Source of the DNA: Turbatrix aceti
Taxonomy: Eukaryota; Nematoda; Chromadorea; Rhabditida; Panagrolaimidae
Length of the DNA stretch: 64,000 bases
Direction: 5' to 3'
NCBI GenBank assembly: GCA_963969345.1
Contig: OZ017769.1
Span: 2,547,600-2,611,599, forward strand
Position 1 is the first letter of the stretch. Each line of letters starts with the position of its first letter. This document shows positions 1 through 11,968 of this stretch, piece by piece. The translations under genes were made by a program, and so were the position numbers. The notes beneath the pieces were generated by a model. It ran no database searches. It was not told where the DNA came from and was given only the letters and a program-made list of their open reading frames with translations.

Positions 1-1
1 C

Positions 2-364
2 GCCTCCAAGGACACCGTCAAGCCCCAGGTCGATCGCTACCTCCTCAAGAACGGCCGTCACGTCATCCTGCTCGCCGAAGGCCGTCTCTGCAACCTCGGC
101 TGCGCTACCGGTCATCCGTCGTTCGTCATGTCCAACTCGTTCACCAACCAGGTCCTCGCCCAGCTCGACCTCTTCACCAAGCGCAACACCCCTGAGGCGT
201 ACAAGGTCGGCCTCTACGTGCTGCCCAAGACCCTCGATGAGGAAGTTGCCCGTCTCCATCTCGAAAAGCTCGGCGTCCAGCTCACCACGCTCAGCGCAGA
301 GCAGGCCTCGTACCTCGGTGTCCCGGTCGCTGGGCCCTACAAGCCCGACCACTACCGCTATTGA
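2..364 (+). CDS. ahcy-1: S-adenosylhomocysteine hydrolase, C-terminal end (5' partial)
   Basis: The open frame runs from the window edge to the TGA at 362-364 and encodes the last 120 residues of adenosylhomocysteinase, which hydrolyses S-adenosylhomocysteine to adenosine and homocysteine in the cytosolic methyl cycle. The motif [19 protein letters not shown] (part of the NAD-binding and C-terminal region) and the terminal KPDHYRY signature are diagnostic; the C-terminal Tyr and Lys contact the NAD of the neighbouring subunit in the tetramer. The upstream catalytic region lies outside the window. No intron is seen in this part. GC content and codon use are much higher than in the desert that follows, as expected for a highly expressed housekeeping gene. 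The family assignment is secure; the symbol follows the C. elegans orthologue. Confidence 0.97.
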   Translation, partial: ASKDTVKPQVDRYLLKNGRHVILLAEGRLCNLGCATGHPSFVMSNSFTNQVLAQLDLFTKRNTPEAYKVGLYVLPKTLDEEVARLHLEKLGVQLTTLSAEQASYLGVPVAGPYKPDHYRY

Positions 365-2020
365 TCTGGCTTTGGCCAACGATGGATCGATCAACGATGG
401 CGGATTTATTTTGTTTCATGGTTGCATGGTTGTTTCAGCGTTTATTTTTTGAATTGTTCTGTTTTCTTCTTGTTTTTTTTTGGTTAGATGAAACGCAAGA
501 CGCGACTCGCCAGTCGGTTGCCGTTAATTGGTGTCGTTTGTCACGCGTTATCGCCTGGTTAGTCGAGTCGGACTCTCCTCGAAGAAGACTCGGTTCGTGC
601 GAAAAGGACGTAGGGCACGGGACGTGTTCGGTGCCGTCGAAGACGATGGCGCGGACGGAGGCTTTTGCTCAGCTCGCGAGCTCGGATTTCGGTTCGGCTC
701 ATGACAGTCGATGAAAACCGAGTTGCGAGCTGGGGTGGATGGTGCACTTTGGCGGCGTTGGTGGCACGAGTTCTGCAGTCGTCGACCAGATGTTCGTTCG
801 TTCACGGTATGAAATTCGACCAACTTTAGTTGTTTTTTTTCTGCAGCTTTGAAAAGTCGTCGAATTTTGTTTTTTTTATCCTTTTATACTTTTTGTTACG
901 AGATTTACGGTGGATTTTGGCTTGCGCTCACAAAATCAACTTTTTGGTTCGGGGACAGTTTTTTTTAAGCTTTTTTAAAAAAGAGCAAAAATGGTCGGCC
1001 GAATTTTTGGCTTAAAACAATTGCAATTGTTGGTATCCAAACTGAAAATTGGAACCGCATTTTTACAGATTTCATTTTCGGTTCTTGATTAGATTTTTTC
1101 AATACAACACCGAATTTTAGTACCGGTTCCGGTTCGGGTACCCGAAAAATTTTTTGGGCCCCTAAATACTTTTTTGGCCGTTATCAACGAAAAAAAATAT
1201 CAACAAAAAAAATTCCACAGCACATAATCCGGCAGAACTTAACGCGGAATAGTGTTTTTGCTAAGGATTTGTATTTAAATTAATTAACGAATGCCAAAGA
1301 TTATGATTTTCAATTTTTTTCCAATTTCTATAATACCGCAAAACTAAATAATTTGCTGTTTATTTGCTACCAAATTTGTAAATTTTCTAACCCGCTGTTT
1401 TTTGCGTTTTTTTTGCCCTACTGATAAATTACAGACATTTTTGGAAAAAACTTTCTGTTCAGAATTGCATTTTTCAACAGAAAATAAACTTTTCGCACCT
1501 ACGCAAAAAAAGAGGCAAAACCCGAGTTAAAAAGTTAACAGCCAATACCCCCCGCTAACTGGAAGAAAAATCCAAGTTGTATCGCACGAATTGGCATTTT
1601 TACCGCAAATTAGTCAACTTTGGCAAATTCATACGCAATACAGCCTTGCAGAATTATTTTATTTTATTTTAAGAAAAAAAACTTTTTCCGCAAAAACGGA
1701 GTCGTTTGCCGACGAGCGTCTTTTTTTCTTGTTAAAATGATGATTTTTTGGTGCCGCTTTAATTTGTCAAATTTCGTCGCTTTTCGCAGTGTCATGACTC
1801 AATTCAATTTTTTTTCCTCATCGGTGCCGTTGTCGTCTGAAAAGTTGGGGACATGAATGTTATTTGTTGGAAATTTTGTTGTCGACAGAGTTGCTTTACA
1901 ACTGCCCGCGAAGGACACTTTTTTGCATTTTTTGGATTTTGTGTCAAAAAAAGAACAAGAAAGTTGAAAAACTATATAAAAGTGAAAAAAAAGGTAAATT
2001 TACTTATATTTTTTTATTTT

Positions 2021-2093
2021 GCCTCCAACCGGAATCGAACCTGCGACCTTTTGTGTTGAAGTCCAACACGTTAACTTCTGCGCCACAGAGAAA
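2021..2093 (-). pseudogene. degenerate tRNA-like sequence
   Basis: The reverse complement has a good B box (GGTTCGATTCC) and an A-box-like GTGGCGCAGAAG at tRNA spacing. The anticodon arm folds only as a six-pair hairpin with a non-canonical loop, the T stem has a mismatch and the acceptor stem relies on G-U pairs. No U33-anticodon arrangement is convincing. It is probably a tRNA pseudogene or a tRNA-derived repeat. Confidence 0.4.
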
Positions 2094-5000
2094 AAACGGG
2101 CCAAAATTTGACCAAAAAATAAGCCAAATTATAATTATCTGGAATTTTGGACAAAATTCAATTTCCCAAAACCCAAAGCACTCCGTTAGGTGATCAAAGA
2201 TTTTTTTGCTCATTCTTCCCTGTTCAGAGAGCGGAAAACAAAGTCTCAGTCATTTCCCAAGCTTGAGTTTGTTTCACGGTGGAAAAGCTCGCTCGTGGGT
2301 GGCCTTCCTGCTCGCATCCGTTGCCGACGAAGTTTTGTAAGTAAATCTCGGCTCAACGATAAAACAACAAAAAAAGCTCCTTCGCAATCACCGAAAACAA
2401 GATTACCCATACACGCACGTCGTCGTTGTTGCCAGTGCCGCCGCCGGCGGCCCCTCCCGTGATTGCCCGGCTCGTCTCGCTCGTCACCGCTCGGACGGCA
2501 TATTACTTACACCCGGCTGGCTGGTTGTATACAACCTCCCTCTTCTCTCTTCTTTTGTCTTGTCTCCCGAAGCGTGGCAACACGTGGTACCGCTTTCTTT
2601 GTCCGGGCCATCCAGGCAGGCTTCGGGTTCTTGGAAGTTTATTTTTGACGTTAGCGTTGTCGTTGATGGCTGACTGAGAGGGGGCTTTTTGGCTAATTAC
2701 CGAAACCCTGAGACGGGTGGGAGGGGACAGGACGACGTGCTTCAGTGGACTTGGCATGGCGTCTTTGATTTTTATCTGGACGCTTTGCTGCACGTTTGGG
2801 GAATTTTTAATGGGAAATGAAAAATTTAGTTTTTGCACACACTTTTTTTGATGTACGAAAAATGTTCTCTGAATTTTTGTTGCATAGTATAATAACATTT
2901 TTTGAAAAAATTATTTTTTCAATTTTTCAAATTTCAAATAAAATTTTTTTTCAAAATGTTTTTTTTTCGAACGACCAAAAAAATTTTTCGTCGATGCAAA
3001 TTTTTTTTATTTGAACTCAATTTTTTAAAATTTGTATTTGCAGTCAGAAAAAACTCAAAAACCAAAAACATTGTCACATTCCATTTTTAGATCATTATTT
3101 TTCTAATTTTTGCGAGCATGTCTCTAATGGCATGTCCTTATGGCCCGGGCCATCCATTGTTGTGCCGTACCAGTCAGGTCTACCGGTGACGCTTAATTAC
3201 CCACGGTTAGTGGTGCGTCTGCATCCACCGCTGGCGCTACCGTAATTTTTTTTTTGGCTTTCAAAACTCGTACCCATAGCGCTCGACGCGCTCACTCAGT
3301 CAGGGCCCGGGATAGCGCCTTGGCACGGCACTTGTCGCTTCAGCCAAGATTAATTAAATCTCGGCGGCCTCCCGGAAGGCCCATGCATCTTTCGGCATGC
3401 ACGGCACGACCCCTGGGGTGGTTCACGCACGCGTACGTCACTTTGACACTTTTGTGTTAGAAATAGGCCCGGGTATGAAAAAAATTGTTGTTTTTTTGTT
3501 TGTTGAATCAAAAAAAAGTTTACCCAAAACGTCAAAAATGGAAAATTTTGAGTGCGAAGTTGTTTTTGGACAAATCCGCTGGGATGCAATTTTGAAGTTT
3601 AAAAACCGTTGGGATTGAATTTTTTATGACACGCTTTTTTTTTATTTTGTTGCACGAAATTTGAAAGAAAAAAGAGTTGATGTCACTTTTTGTTGGTATC
3701 AAAAGTTGGGATGGTGGGTGGACAGAAGAAATCGGGGAAGGAGGAATCCAATTTCCTTCCTTCCTTTGACAACTAAAGTGGAAAAAAGTGTTCAAAAAAT
3801 CTAAAGTTCCAATTTTTTTTCCGGTGGACGAGATGTTCGTTCCGCCGTCCGAAACACACAGAACGATGGGATATCTGATTTCGGGTTAAAAAATTATTTA
3901 TTTACTTAAATTTACTGCACAAATTTTTTTTCGCGCAAAAATTTTTCTCACAAATTTTTTTTTAGATTCTCATGTTTTTCTTAAATAAAAAAAACAAATA
4001 CATTCACACGAATCTGTTGTTTTGAATAATTTATGATCTGTTTAACAATTTTTTTTTGAAAAAACGAAAAATCAAATTATTTTCAAAAAGTTTACTTTTT
4101 TAATAAGAAAAAAATTTTTTTTTGACTTGTTTTTGACTTTTTTTGACTTCTTTATATTACAAAAAATATGTTTTTTACATTTTTTTTGTGCCAAAGTCAC
4201 AATTTTGTTTTCAAAATTTTTTTCAAAAAAATTTTACTTTCATTAACTTTTTTAAACTTTTTTACATTCATTTAGTTTTTTTCGAAACAAAATTTTTGAT
4301 CCTAATGACCGTCATACTTTTTTTTTTGCAAATGACTGACTAATCGACGAGTAATATTTTATGTACCCGGATGTGTTCTTCACTCAGTCAGACAGAAACT
4401 GACACTGCTGCAAGCATGAATCACGTCCCAAACTTGTCTAACACAAACCCAGACGTGTGTCATCTGTTTGAAAAAAAAACAGTATTTTGTTCGTTCATTT
4501 TACAGTTTTTTAAATACATATAATCATTTTCCTCACTCAAAGTCACCGCCCGGGGGAAAACTGGGTTTGTCGTTCGTTAACTTCCGGAAAGAGAAGGGAA
4601 GTAAACTGAGTGTCATTAATGACCAAACAACCCAACCCGCCGTGGCGTCGGTAGGTGTGCCGCCAGACCAGTCCCGGTCCCGGTCACATGCCGAGAGTTA
4701 ATTAATTGAGGTCTTCCAGACGATTTGTTCCGGTTGCGGTGGCGGCTTTTTATTTTCTTTCTCAAAATAAAAAAATGGGGGGGGGGGTGCCGTTTATGAA
4801 CTCACATTACCATCGGCTTTATAAAAAAACTTTGGTGTTATGTTGTTATTTTTGGGGTTTTAAGATGCTTTTTTTTAGAAACTGAGAAAATTTTTGAGAC
4901 GCTAAAAATTCTTGGGGGTGACAGAATTTTTTTTTCTATTTTTGGAAGTTTCCATTTTTTTCAATAAAAAAATCGGAAAAATTTGAAAATCATTTTCATC

Positions 5001-6961
5001 TCAGATTTTTTCCAGTGTAACAAAGAAGCCTCAAAAACCGATGACATTTTTCACACAAATTTGTTATCTCTCATAATTTATGAACCACTTTAACACAATT
5101 TTTTTTGAAAATCTTATTTTTCCGGAAAAAAACAAATTTTTTAGCGACATCAACAAATTTTTTTTATTCTGTTCAAATTTTTTTCCGTGACATACTTTTT
5201 ATTTATTTTTTTTATCAGAATGCTAAATATTAGTTTTCTAACAATTTTAATTAGGGCATTAAAGGCACGATTAATTTTTGTGTCTTACAGTATGACACAC
5301 AAGTTAACGTGGCAAACAAAAACAAATCATATTTTTTAAAGTAGGTTCTTGCGCTCATTTTTTAGCCATTTTTTTTCCATTTCCGTTCCACCTGTCCGCC
5401 CCCCCCCCCGCAGTGAACTTTGCTAATGAAAATGATGTTTTAAATATGTATTTATTTTTTGCACGCACACAGATCTTTTTTTCAATGCAGAATACTTCAA
5501 AGCTGCCAATTAAAATTGAAAAAAAAACAAGAATCAAGAGTTTCGTTGCAATAATTTGGACTTTGGTCAAAGTGCAATCTTGATAAAAACTATTTTCTGG
5601 GGATTTTCAATGCCAAAAAAAATTGGATAAAACCGGCCTGAAGCATGCGTTGAGGGGGTTTATCTGCTCTAATTTGTGATTTTCGATGTTCTTGAACATA
5701 TTTGTGCTCTTTTTTTGGAATTGTAAATTGTTCTTCAATGAATAAAACGTATTTATTTTTAAATAAATTCATTTCCTGTTTTAAAAAAGAAACAGGAAAT
5801 AACGTCAAATATAAAAAAATCCAGGAGATTTTCGTAAAGACAGGAGCATTGAATTTTTAGCCGCATTTATTTAGAAGCGCTTGACATTTCACATGTTCCT
5901 GGACTTGACGGGGCAGATAAGGAAAAATAGAAAAAAACGTGGGAGCGATGCCTGAGTTGAGCGGATTCCATTCTTGTGAATTTGTCGCGGCATTTTATCC
6001 GAACATCTCTCCCCCCCTCTCCACCACCATAGGGCAAACAAACTTGGCATAAAAAACACCAAAGTATTTTTTTCTAACGCCTAAATCCGGGATGATAAAT
6101 GTTTTAAAGCTCGCTGACGTTGACCATTTAGCCAACGCCTGGGAAAATTGTGCGTTTCCAGTGAACGGAGTGCAGGCGTACATATTTAGGTGACGGCATT
6201 TTTTGGTTTTGCTATTTTTTGACGTTCGGCACGTGTGATTTTTCAATTTCGATGCACATTTTGCATTTTACATTTCACTCTTGGCACTGCCAACCAGGTC
6301 GTTTGGCACCATTTAGCACTTTGCAGCCGGGGAAACGACAATTTATCACCGTTCATCGTTTTTGGCTTGGATCTTCGCACCTTTTAGGGTTAAGGCTTTT
6401 TTCTCTAGTTGCCCTCTTAGTCGTTCCCCCTGGTAAAGCGCTCCGAAATTTTTTTGATCGTCAAAAAAACCCAATTTGCCAAACGTTGTCGGGACATGTT
6501 TGTGCCGACACAGACGGCATTCATTATGCGTATCATATCCCCGACCTAGATAAATAGGCCTAGACATATTTTTAAACAGACATCCTCGCTTGCTAATTTC
6601 TCATACCGAGGTTTTTTTAAAAATTTTTTTAGACTCTACCAAAAAGCAGAAATCCAATTTTTTTTCCGTGACCATAATTATAAAAAAAATAGGATTTGGG
6701 AAAAAATGCTTTTTTTTTTGAGTTTGTCTATTTTTTGTATTCTCAAATCAAAAAACAAATCTGGCTGTTAAAAATCTTTGTTTTTTTTCTGCATTAAAAA
6801 AACAAAAAAAAATAATTAAAAAAACAAAAAAAATAATTAAAAAATCAAAAAATAATTTTTTTTTGCATTTAAAAAACGATTTTTTTTCGTATCGAGAGAC
6901 AAATTTTTAATTTGAGCACGCACACTTTGGAACGGAATTTTTTATTTTGAAACACTTTTAC

Positions 6962-7161
6962 NNNNNNNNNNNNNNNNNNNNNNNNNNNNNNNNNNNNNNN
7001 NNNNNNNNNNNNNNNNNNNNNNNNNNNNNNNNNNNNNNNNNNNNNNNNNNNNNNNNNNNNNNNNNNNNNNNNNNNNNNNNNNNNNNNNNNNNNNNNNNNN
7101 NNNNNNNNNNNNNNNNNNNNNNNNNNNNNNNNNNNNNNNNNNNNNNNNNNNNNNNNNNNNN
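6962..7161. other. assembly gap (200 N) with overlapping flanks
   Basis: Exactly 200 N. The 18 bases before it (6944-6961) and after it (7162-7179) are identical (ATTTTGAAACACTTTTAC), so the contigs probably overlap and no sequence may be missing. Confidence 0.9.
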
Positions 7162-7394
7162 ATTTTGAAACACTTTTACGTGGTTTTCAGCAATTTTATT
7201 TTTTTGGTTACTCATGAAAACAAAAAAAAATTAGGAATACATTCTTTGCAAGCCTTGTTCCAATCTTTACACGTATTGTTTTTTGCACGCAGCAGACTCC
7301 GTGCCGACGTGCGTGGCGCCGTGGAATACCGAGTATGCTAAGATATGTACGTAACAAGATTTATGCTTGATAGTCGTCGCTTCTGTCGACTAGG

Positions 7395-7478
7395 ATGGAT
7401 GGATACGACGACATCGGTCACGGGCCGGGCTACGACAACGTCAAAGACACAAACTCGTACGAACGCAGAAAAAAATAG
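7395..7478 (+). CDS. candidate micro-ORF or exon (27 codons)
   Basis: ATG to TAG encodes a Gly/Asp/Tyr-rich peptide beginning MDGYDDIGHGPGYDNV. The composition looks like a protein rather than random AT-rich DNA, and a CTAG acceptor-like sequence sits one base before the ATG. No partner exon, signal peptide or domain is visible. It could be one exon of an unrecognised gene or chance in a GC-rich patch. Confidence 0.15.
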   Translation: MDGYDDIGHGPGYDNVKDTNSYERRKK

Positions 7479-8948
7479 GATGGGATGCCCTCCGAGGGGG
7501 GGGGGGTGGGGTGTGCCTTGGTTAGACTAGCATAAAACAGGCATCGTCGTGGCTATTTGACCTTTTGGCTGTCTTCTGCTAACCTCGTTTGTGGGAGAGG
7601 GGGATACGAGCCGGCCAATCGGATAAACTTCGTGTTGTCGTCGTCCAATTTGGTTTCTGCGACTTCCGAAAAGTCGACTGAAAAACTGTTTATAAAATTA
7701 CTATTTATTTTCGCAGTTTTTCTGTTTCGTCGGCGTCCAAGGACAAAATCTTTTGATGGCACTGTTGTGCTGACTTTTTTTTCCACTGGTTTGTCGAATT
7801 GATGTTATTTTTTCTGTTTCGCTAAAAAATTTCACTTATGAACTTCAATGTTTCTCTTTTTCGCTTTTTTTTCATCACGTCAACAACAAAAATTTATCAA
7901 AAAAAATTTTGACACATTCCAAAAAGTTGCTGTAAACATGGGATAAACCCAGCTGACAAAATCATAACTCGTGGGAACTCCCGTCAACTTGCGCGTACCC
8001 AACATCGTTTTCGGCCAAAAGTTTGTTTGACGGCATTTTTTCTGTTGATGGCACTTTTTCAGTTTGCGTTGATGTTTGCATGCCTTCCCTGACGACCGGC
8101 GAGCCTGCCTGCAGCAGTCAATGCAGTATAAAAGTTTACCAGTCGTTGCCGGGAGCCGCTCACTTTTCTTTTGCAACCATTTGCAGGCGCTCTGGACTTC
8201 AAACGGCGCTTTAAGGTTACGGTATCGCTTTTTCTAAACAAATTTTTTTTTCGAATTAATCTAAAAAAATTTTCGAATTAATCCAAAATCAAATTTTAAA
8301 TGTTCTAATTTTTTCCAACCCTAAAAAAATTACACATGCGTCAGATATTTTTTACAATTTTCTTGTACTGCATGTTTTTAATCCCCTTCTTTGCTCTGTA
8401 TTCATCCGTCCATTCTTATCTCCTCCATCGACTGTACGAAAAAAGTTTATACGAACGTCAGAGAGATAATCTCGGGTACTTTACCTAAAATGCTTTCAAA
8501 TGACTTTAGCCGCCTCATCCCGTATACTTATACGATAGCCACTTTTTAATCTAAATCGCACAATGGCACAAAGACCCAGGTAATTCCTTCCTTCCTGTTT
8601 TTTATAATATTCGAGCCAAACACATTTTTTTTAATTTAAAAACCTTCACAACACAGACATTGTACCATTGTACGACACATTCACAGCTTTTTTGAAACTC
8701 CCAAAAATAGCCCCGGCAACATGTTGTTGTTTATCAAGGCACAGCCGGTCAGACATTCATACATTCCATTGTTTTTTTACCGAACAAGTCCAAAGATCCG
8801 TCTCGCGCGCACGCGGAGACAAAGAATGTTGCTTGGCAGCAAAATGTTGTTGTTTTGACTGACACATTCGCGCCATGTTTTATTGTTTTATTGAGATTTT
8901 TGAAAGTTTGTGACATTCCTCAAATTTTGCCTCCGGGAAAAAAAGAAT

Positions 8949-9021
8949 TGCCACGACCCGGGATCGAACCGGGGACCTTTAGATCTTCAGTCTAACGCTC
9001 TCCCGACTGAGCTATCATGGC
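8949..9021 (-). tRNA. tRNA-Phe (GAA), copy 1
   Basis: The reverse complement is a 73-nt cloverleaf without CCA. It starts GCCATGATAGCTCAG, has an anticodon loop CTGAAGA on a TTAGA/TCTAA stem (anticodon GAA), a T arm with GGTTCGATCCC, and ends in TGGCA. The acceptor stem GCCATGA/TCGTGGC pairs with one A-C mismatch position. The core matches animal tRNA-Phe. It is the first of three tandem copies. Confidence 0.95.
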
Positions 9022-9104
9022 TTGAAAAACCGCCGGGTCCTGTTTTCCGGATTTTTGAAAATTCCACAGCGTTCCACAAATTTTGCCTCCGGGAAAAAAA
9101 GAAT

Positions 9105-9177
9105 TGCCACGACCCGGGATCGAACCGGGGACCTTTAGATCTTCAGTCTAACGCTCTCCCGACTGAGCTATCATGGC
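9105..9177 (-). tRNA. tRNA-Phe (GAA), copy 2
   Basis: Identical to copy 1 over all 73 nt. It begins 156 bp after copy 1 in a nearly identical flanking unit. Confidence 0.95.
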
Positions 9178-9262
9178 TTGAAAAACCGCCGGGTCCTGTT
9201 TTCCGGATTTTTGAAAATTCCACAGCGTTCCTCAAATTTTGCCTCCGGGAAAAAAAAGGAGT

Positions 9263-9335
9263 TGCCACGACCCGGGATCGAACCGGGGACCTTTAGATCT
9301 TCAGTCTAACGCTCTCCCGACTGAGCTATCATGGC
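9263..9335 (-). tRNA. tRNA-Phe (GAA), copy 3
   Basis: The 73-nt tRNA body is identical to the other two copies and lies 158 bp after copy 2. The sequence past the 5' end (CATGGCG versus CATGGCT) already differs, marking the end of the repeat array. Confidence 0.95.
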
Positions 9336-9531
9336 GTGAAAAACGGGCCTTAGGCGGTTGGTGCGGTAAAAATTGTTATTTTGAAAATAAGCGCGTCCCA
9401 AGTGTAATTTGTGTCCTTATGGCGTCTAATTTCGTGGAAACCTGCAGCGTGACGGGTTCGGTTCATTTGTCGTGACGCATTGCATGTCTGACGTCAATGA
9501 TGCCATTCAGGTCCACTCCGAGCAAGTCGCC

Positions 9532-9873
9532 ATGCAAAAGAGCGTCTCCGTATCGTCGCAGAAAGTGCTCGTGCTGGTTGCCGTAACCCTCGTGGTAGCG
9601 GTTGTCGGCGATGCCGTAGAGCGTCGCTTTGATGCCGACTTCTACAAGCGGTCAAACTGGAACAAGGCAGCTGCCGGGCTCTGGGGCAAACGCTCCGCTC
9701 CCGACTCCTCCTTTATGGGAGCGGGATTTGACGGCGGACGCACCCTAGCAAAACGGCCACAAGATTGGACAAAGCTCAACTCGCTCTGGGGCAAGCGATC
9801 GTCGTGGCAGACGGCCAACGGCCTCTGGGGCAAGCGCAAGCGATTTGACCTCAACATGGATTACTTATACTGA
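9532..9873 (+). CDS. nlp-38: myoinhibitory-peptide (NLP-38-type) neuropeptide precursor
   Basis: A 113-residue secreted precursor in one exon. The chosen ATG gives a signal peptide with core [17 protein letters not shown]; an in-frame ATG at 9472 would only add a charged leader. Three W(X)nLW-amide peptides are cut out at KR sites and amidated through the Gly before KR: one ends [10 protein letters not shown], one WTKLNSLWG and one [10 protein letters not shown] spacer peptide ending TLAKR separates the first two, and a short acidic/aromatic tail follows KRKR. The two W residues six residues apart plus C-terminal LW-amide define the myoinhibitory/allatostatin-B class, and the peptides closely resemble C. 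elegans NLP-38 products, ligands of sex-peptide-receptor-like GPCRs. Orthology is strong, function inferred. Confidence 0.92.
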   Translation: MQKSVSVSSQKVLVLVAVTLVVAVVGDAVERRFDADFYKRSNWNKAAAGLWGKRSAPDSSFMGAGFDGGRTLAKRPQDWTKLNSLWGKRSSWQTANGLWGKRKRFDLNMDYLY

Positions 9874-9934
9874 GTGACGGGTGAGTAAAATTACCATGAA
9901 ACAGAAACACGAAAGATACGGTTGCAAGACACCT

Positions 9935-10895
9935 CCCGCACTCGCATTTGGGGGACAATTGGGGCACACCACGCAAACCGGACGCGTAGTTGCATACCAT
10001 TGCTTCTGCAGAATAAAAGCCCACAATAATGCGTCTGTGAGAATAAAGTGCACACTAGTCCACAACAGCGCACTAATCGCAAGCGCGCTTGCTCATTTTT
10101 GGTACCAAAATGAGTGTATGTTGCGCGAATTGATATTGTGAAGCCAAAAAAATAGATAAAAATTCGTCATTTACACCATTTTGTAGACCGAAAAATTTTA
10201 TAGAAGATGATTTATCTCGTTTTGCTATGCAGTGCTTTACCTCATAACATCAGGCGCTTAAACAAGTAGTGTTCGGGAGAATAATTACCGTGTGATCCGG
10301 AAATACGGTAATTATATGAAAATTTGGTTCTAGATAGAAAAGATACTGCTCTATCGATTGGTGATATTCACGTTTTCATCAAAGATCGAAAAAGGTTCGA
10401 TTTTTTCAAATTTCCGGAAAAAAACTTTTTTTCGAAGATTTATCGATTCGATATCAAAAAACTGAGTACGCCATTCGAAAGGAAATTTAGTTTTTAAGAT
10501 GTACTGAAATTTTTAGCTTTTTATCGACATTTTGAAGATCTGTGGATTTTTTCTACCGTACCCTACTCGATTTTGATCAAAAATTATCCGATAGTTTCAA
10601 AAAACAGATCGAAATTCTTCAAATATTATCACGATCTCAAATTTAACAATAAAAAGTTCAAATTCCTAAATTTCGACCAAAAATTCTTTTTTTGTAATTA
10701 TTTCGACCAGAGTGGTGCACCGCTCAAGCGAGAAAAGACCAGTGAGAAGGAAAGAGAGTCCAGTCTTGCAAACGACACGAGAATGATCGGGCACAGCAAG
10801 TTACATGAGCGAGCGTGTTTCTCAAAAAACTACACGCGCGCACTCAGCCTTGTAGACATGGTGTGCCCCAATTGTCCCCCAAATGCGAGTGCGGG
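9935..10895. mobile_element. non-autonomous element with 37-bp perfect terminal inverted repeats
   Basis: Positions 9935-9971 (CCCGCACTCGCATTTGGGGG at the outer end) are repeated exactly, inverted, at 10859-10895. Identity stops at once outside the repeats. The 960-bp interior has no transposase-like frame. A clear target-site duplication is not visible (possible CT on each side). It inserted about 60 bp after the stop of the neuropeptide gene, probably into or beside its 3' UTR. Confidence 0.7.
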
Positions 10896-11106
10896 CTAAA
10901 AACGCGTATAAAGCGTTTTCGTTGCAAGAACCACTTTTCGGCGCACGCGTGCGCATTTCGGTTCTCACACGGAAAGTTTCAAACTCGATTTTTTTCGTTC
11001 CAAGACACTTTTTAGGCGGTTCTCATCTTTTTCAATTTTTTTTACATGTATCATTTTTTGTGCTCTTTTCAGTGAATGAAACTCCAGTCAACCTTTTTCG
11101 GTCACG

Positions 11107-11271
11107 ATGATCGCCTTGACCCTCGTATTCTCCTACCTAGCGCTGACCACTTCGATCTCGGTACAATCAAGAACGCCGCCGCGTACCAGCCAGCCAGCCA
11201 ATCCCCCTTCCTCTAGCGTCTCTACTTTTTCCGATTCTACTCCTCTGCACTGTTGTCGTGTGTCTTCTTGA
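11107..11271 (+). CDS. small secreted protein candidate (54 aa)
   Basis: ATG at 11107 follows an acceptor-like CTCTTTTCAG by about 33 nt and starts with a convincing signal peptide (MIALTLVFSYLALTTSISVQ). A Ser/Thr/Pro-rich tail follows with a Cys pair just before the TGA. Codon use is richer in C than the flanks. No family is recognised. A GTACAA inside could be a donor, so this may be only the first exon. Confidence 0.35.
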   Translation: MIALTLVFSYLALTTSISVQSRTPPRTSQPANPPSSSVSTFSDSTPLHCCRVSS

Positions 11272-11968
11272 TCTCGCGTATAAACAAGAAAGAAAATACA
11301 GTTTCTTCCGCGTTCGTTTTTGGTTTGTTGGTTGCGTTGCCATCCCTCCTCGACGATCAAATTTATTTTTTTGTACAACAATTTATTCGTTCAAGAGAAG
11401 TAAATTTTTTGTAAATAATTTTGTTTATTTTTTTTCTTTATGAAAAAAGGGGCATGTGAAAGAAACATTTGTCGATTGCCGGATGACGTTGTAAGTCCAA
11501 AAGTTGTCTCTTTTTTGAATTAATGCTGACGGACACGTAAACCAACAATGTAGTAAAATTCATACAAAATGGAAAAAAGTTGACGAAATATTTTATTGCA
11601 ATTTGCAACACAAGTTATAATATATTTAGATTGCAAATTACTATACATTAGTCAAAAGCATATCATTCAATCCAGAACGTCAAAGATAGTCGTCGGTTAT
11701 CCACGTCGTTGATTTACAATTTGTCCTCTGTTAATGTAATGCACATTTTATAAGTTAAAAATATACATTTTTGAGCCACTCCTTCGTTGGAGCAAGATAT
11801 GCCTCGAAATAAATATTTTACAAAAATGACACTACAAATTCATGTGAATTTGCCAATAAAAAAGAACACTCCTTTCCGAACACCCCCTTCATTTGCAAGC
11901 ATGCCTTTTTTGTTTTAAGCACCGCCAAAAAATTGTAAAATCCTACTTCAACCATTTATGAGCACGTC
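11272..11968. other. intergenic, no gene seen
   Basis: AT-rich sequence of about 700 bp without a supported ORF. It separates the small secreted ORF from the serpentine receptor and should hold the receptor's promoter; no specific element is recognisable. Confidence 0.5.

Larger units (their letters stand above)
365..8948. other. AT-rich gene desert
   Basis: About 8.5 kb of mostly non-coding DNA with long T and A homopolymers, interrupted only by a degenerate tRNA-like sequence, an assembly gap and a tiny candidate ORF. Open frames here are short and dominated by Phe/Lys/Asn runs or lie antisense in GC-rich patches (about 2.3-2.7 kb and 3.1-3.45 kb), without domains or consistent splice structure. 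A TATAAAAG at about 8128 lies in a GC-richer patch without a visible gene. I see nothing else that I can support. Confidence 0.6.
8925..9335. repeat. tandem array of tRNA-Phe units (about 157 bp, 2.6 copies)
   Basis: Each unit contains an upstream TTTTGCCTCCGGGAAAAAAA, the tRNA on the minus strand, and a spacer CCGCCGGGTCCTGTTTTCCGG. Spacers are almost identical, differing mainly in the length of the A run. The array therefore arose by recent local duplication. Confidence 0.9.

Noticed and set aside
548..823. 91-codon minus ORF next to the AHCY gene.
   Set aside because: Arg/Ser/Pro-rich antisense frame without homology, signal peptide or splice structure.
3186..3270. Possible spliced-leader RNA: GCTTAATTACCCA resembles part of nematode SL1, followed by an AAT8GG Sm-like site.
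   Set aside because: Several positions of the leader differ, including the 3' end and donor, and no stable stem-loops were evident. The match is probably chance.
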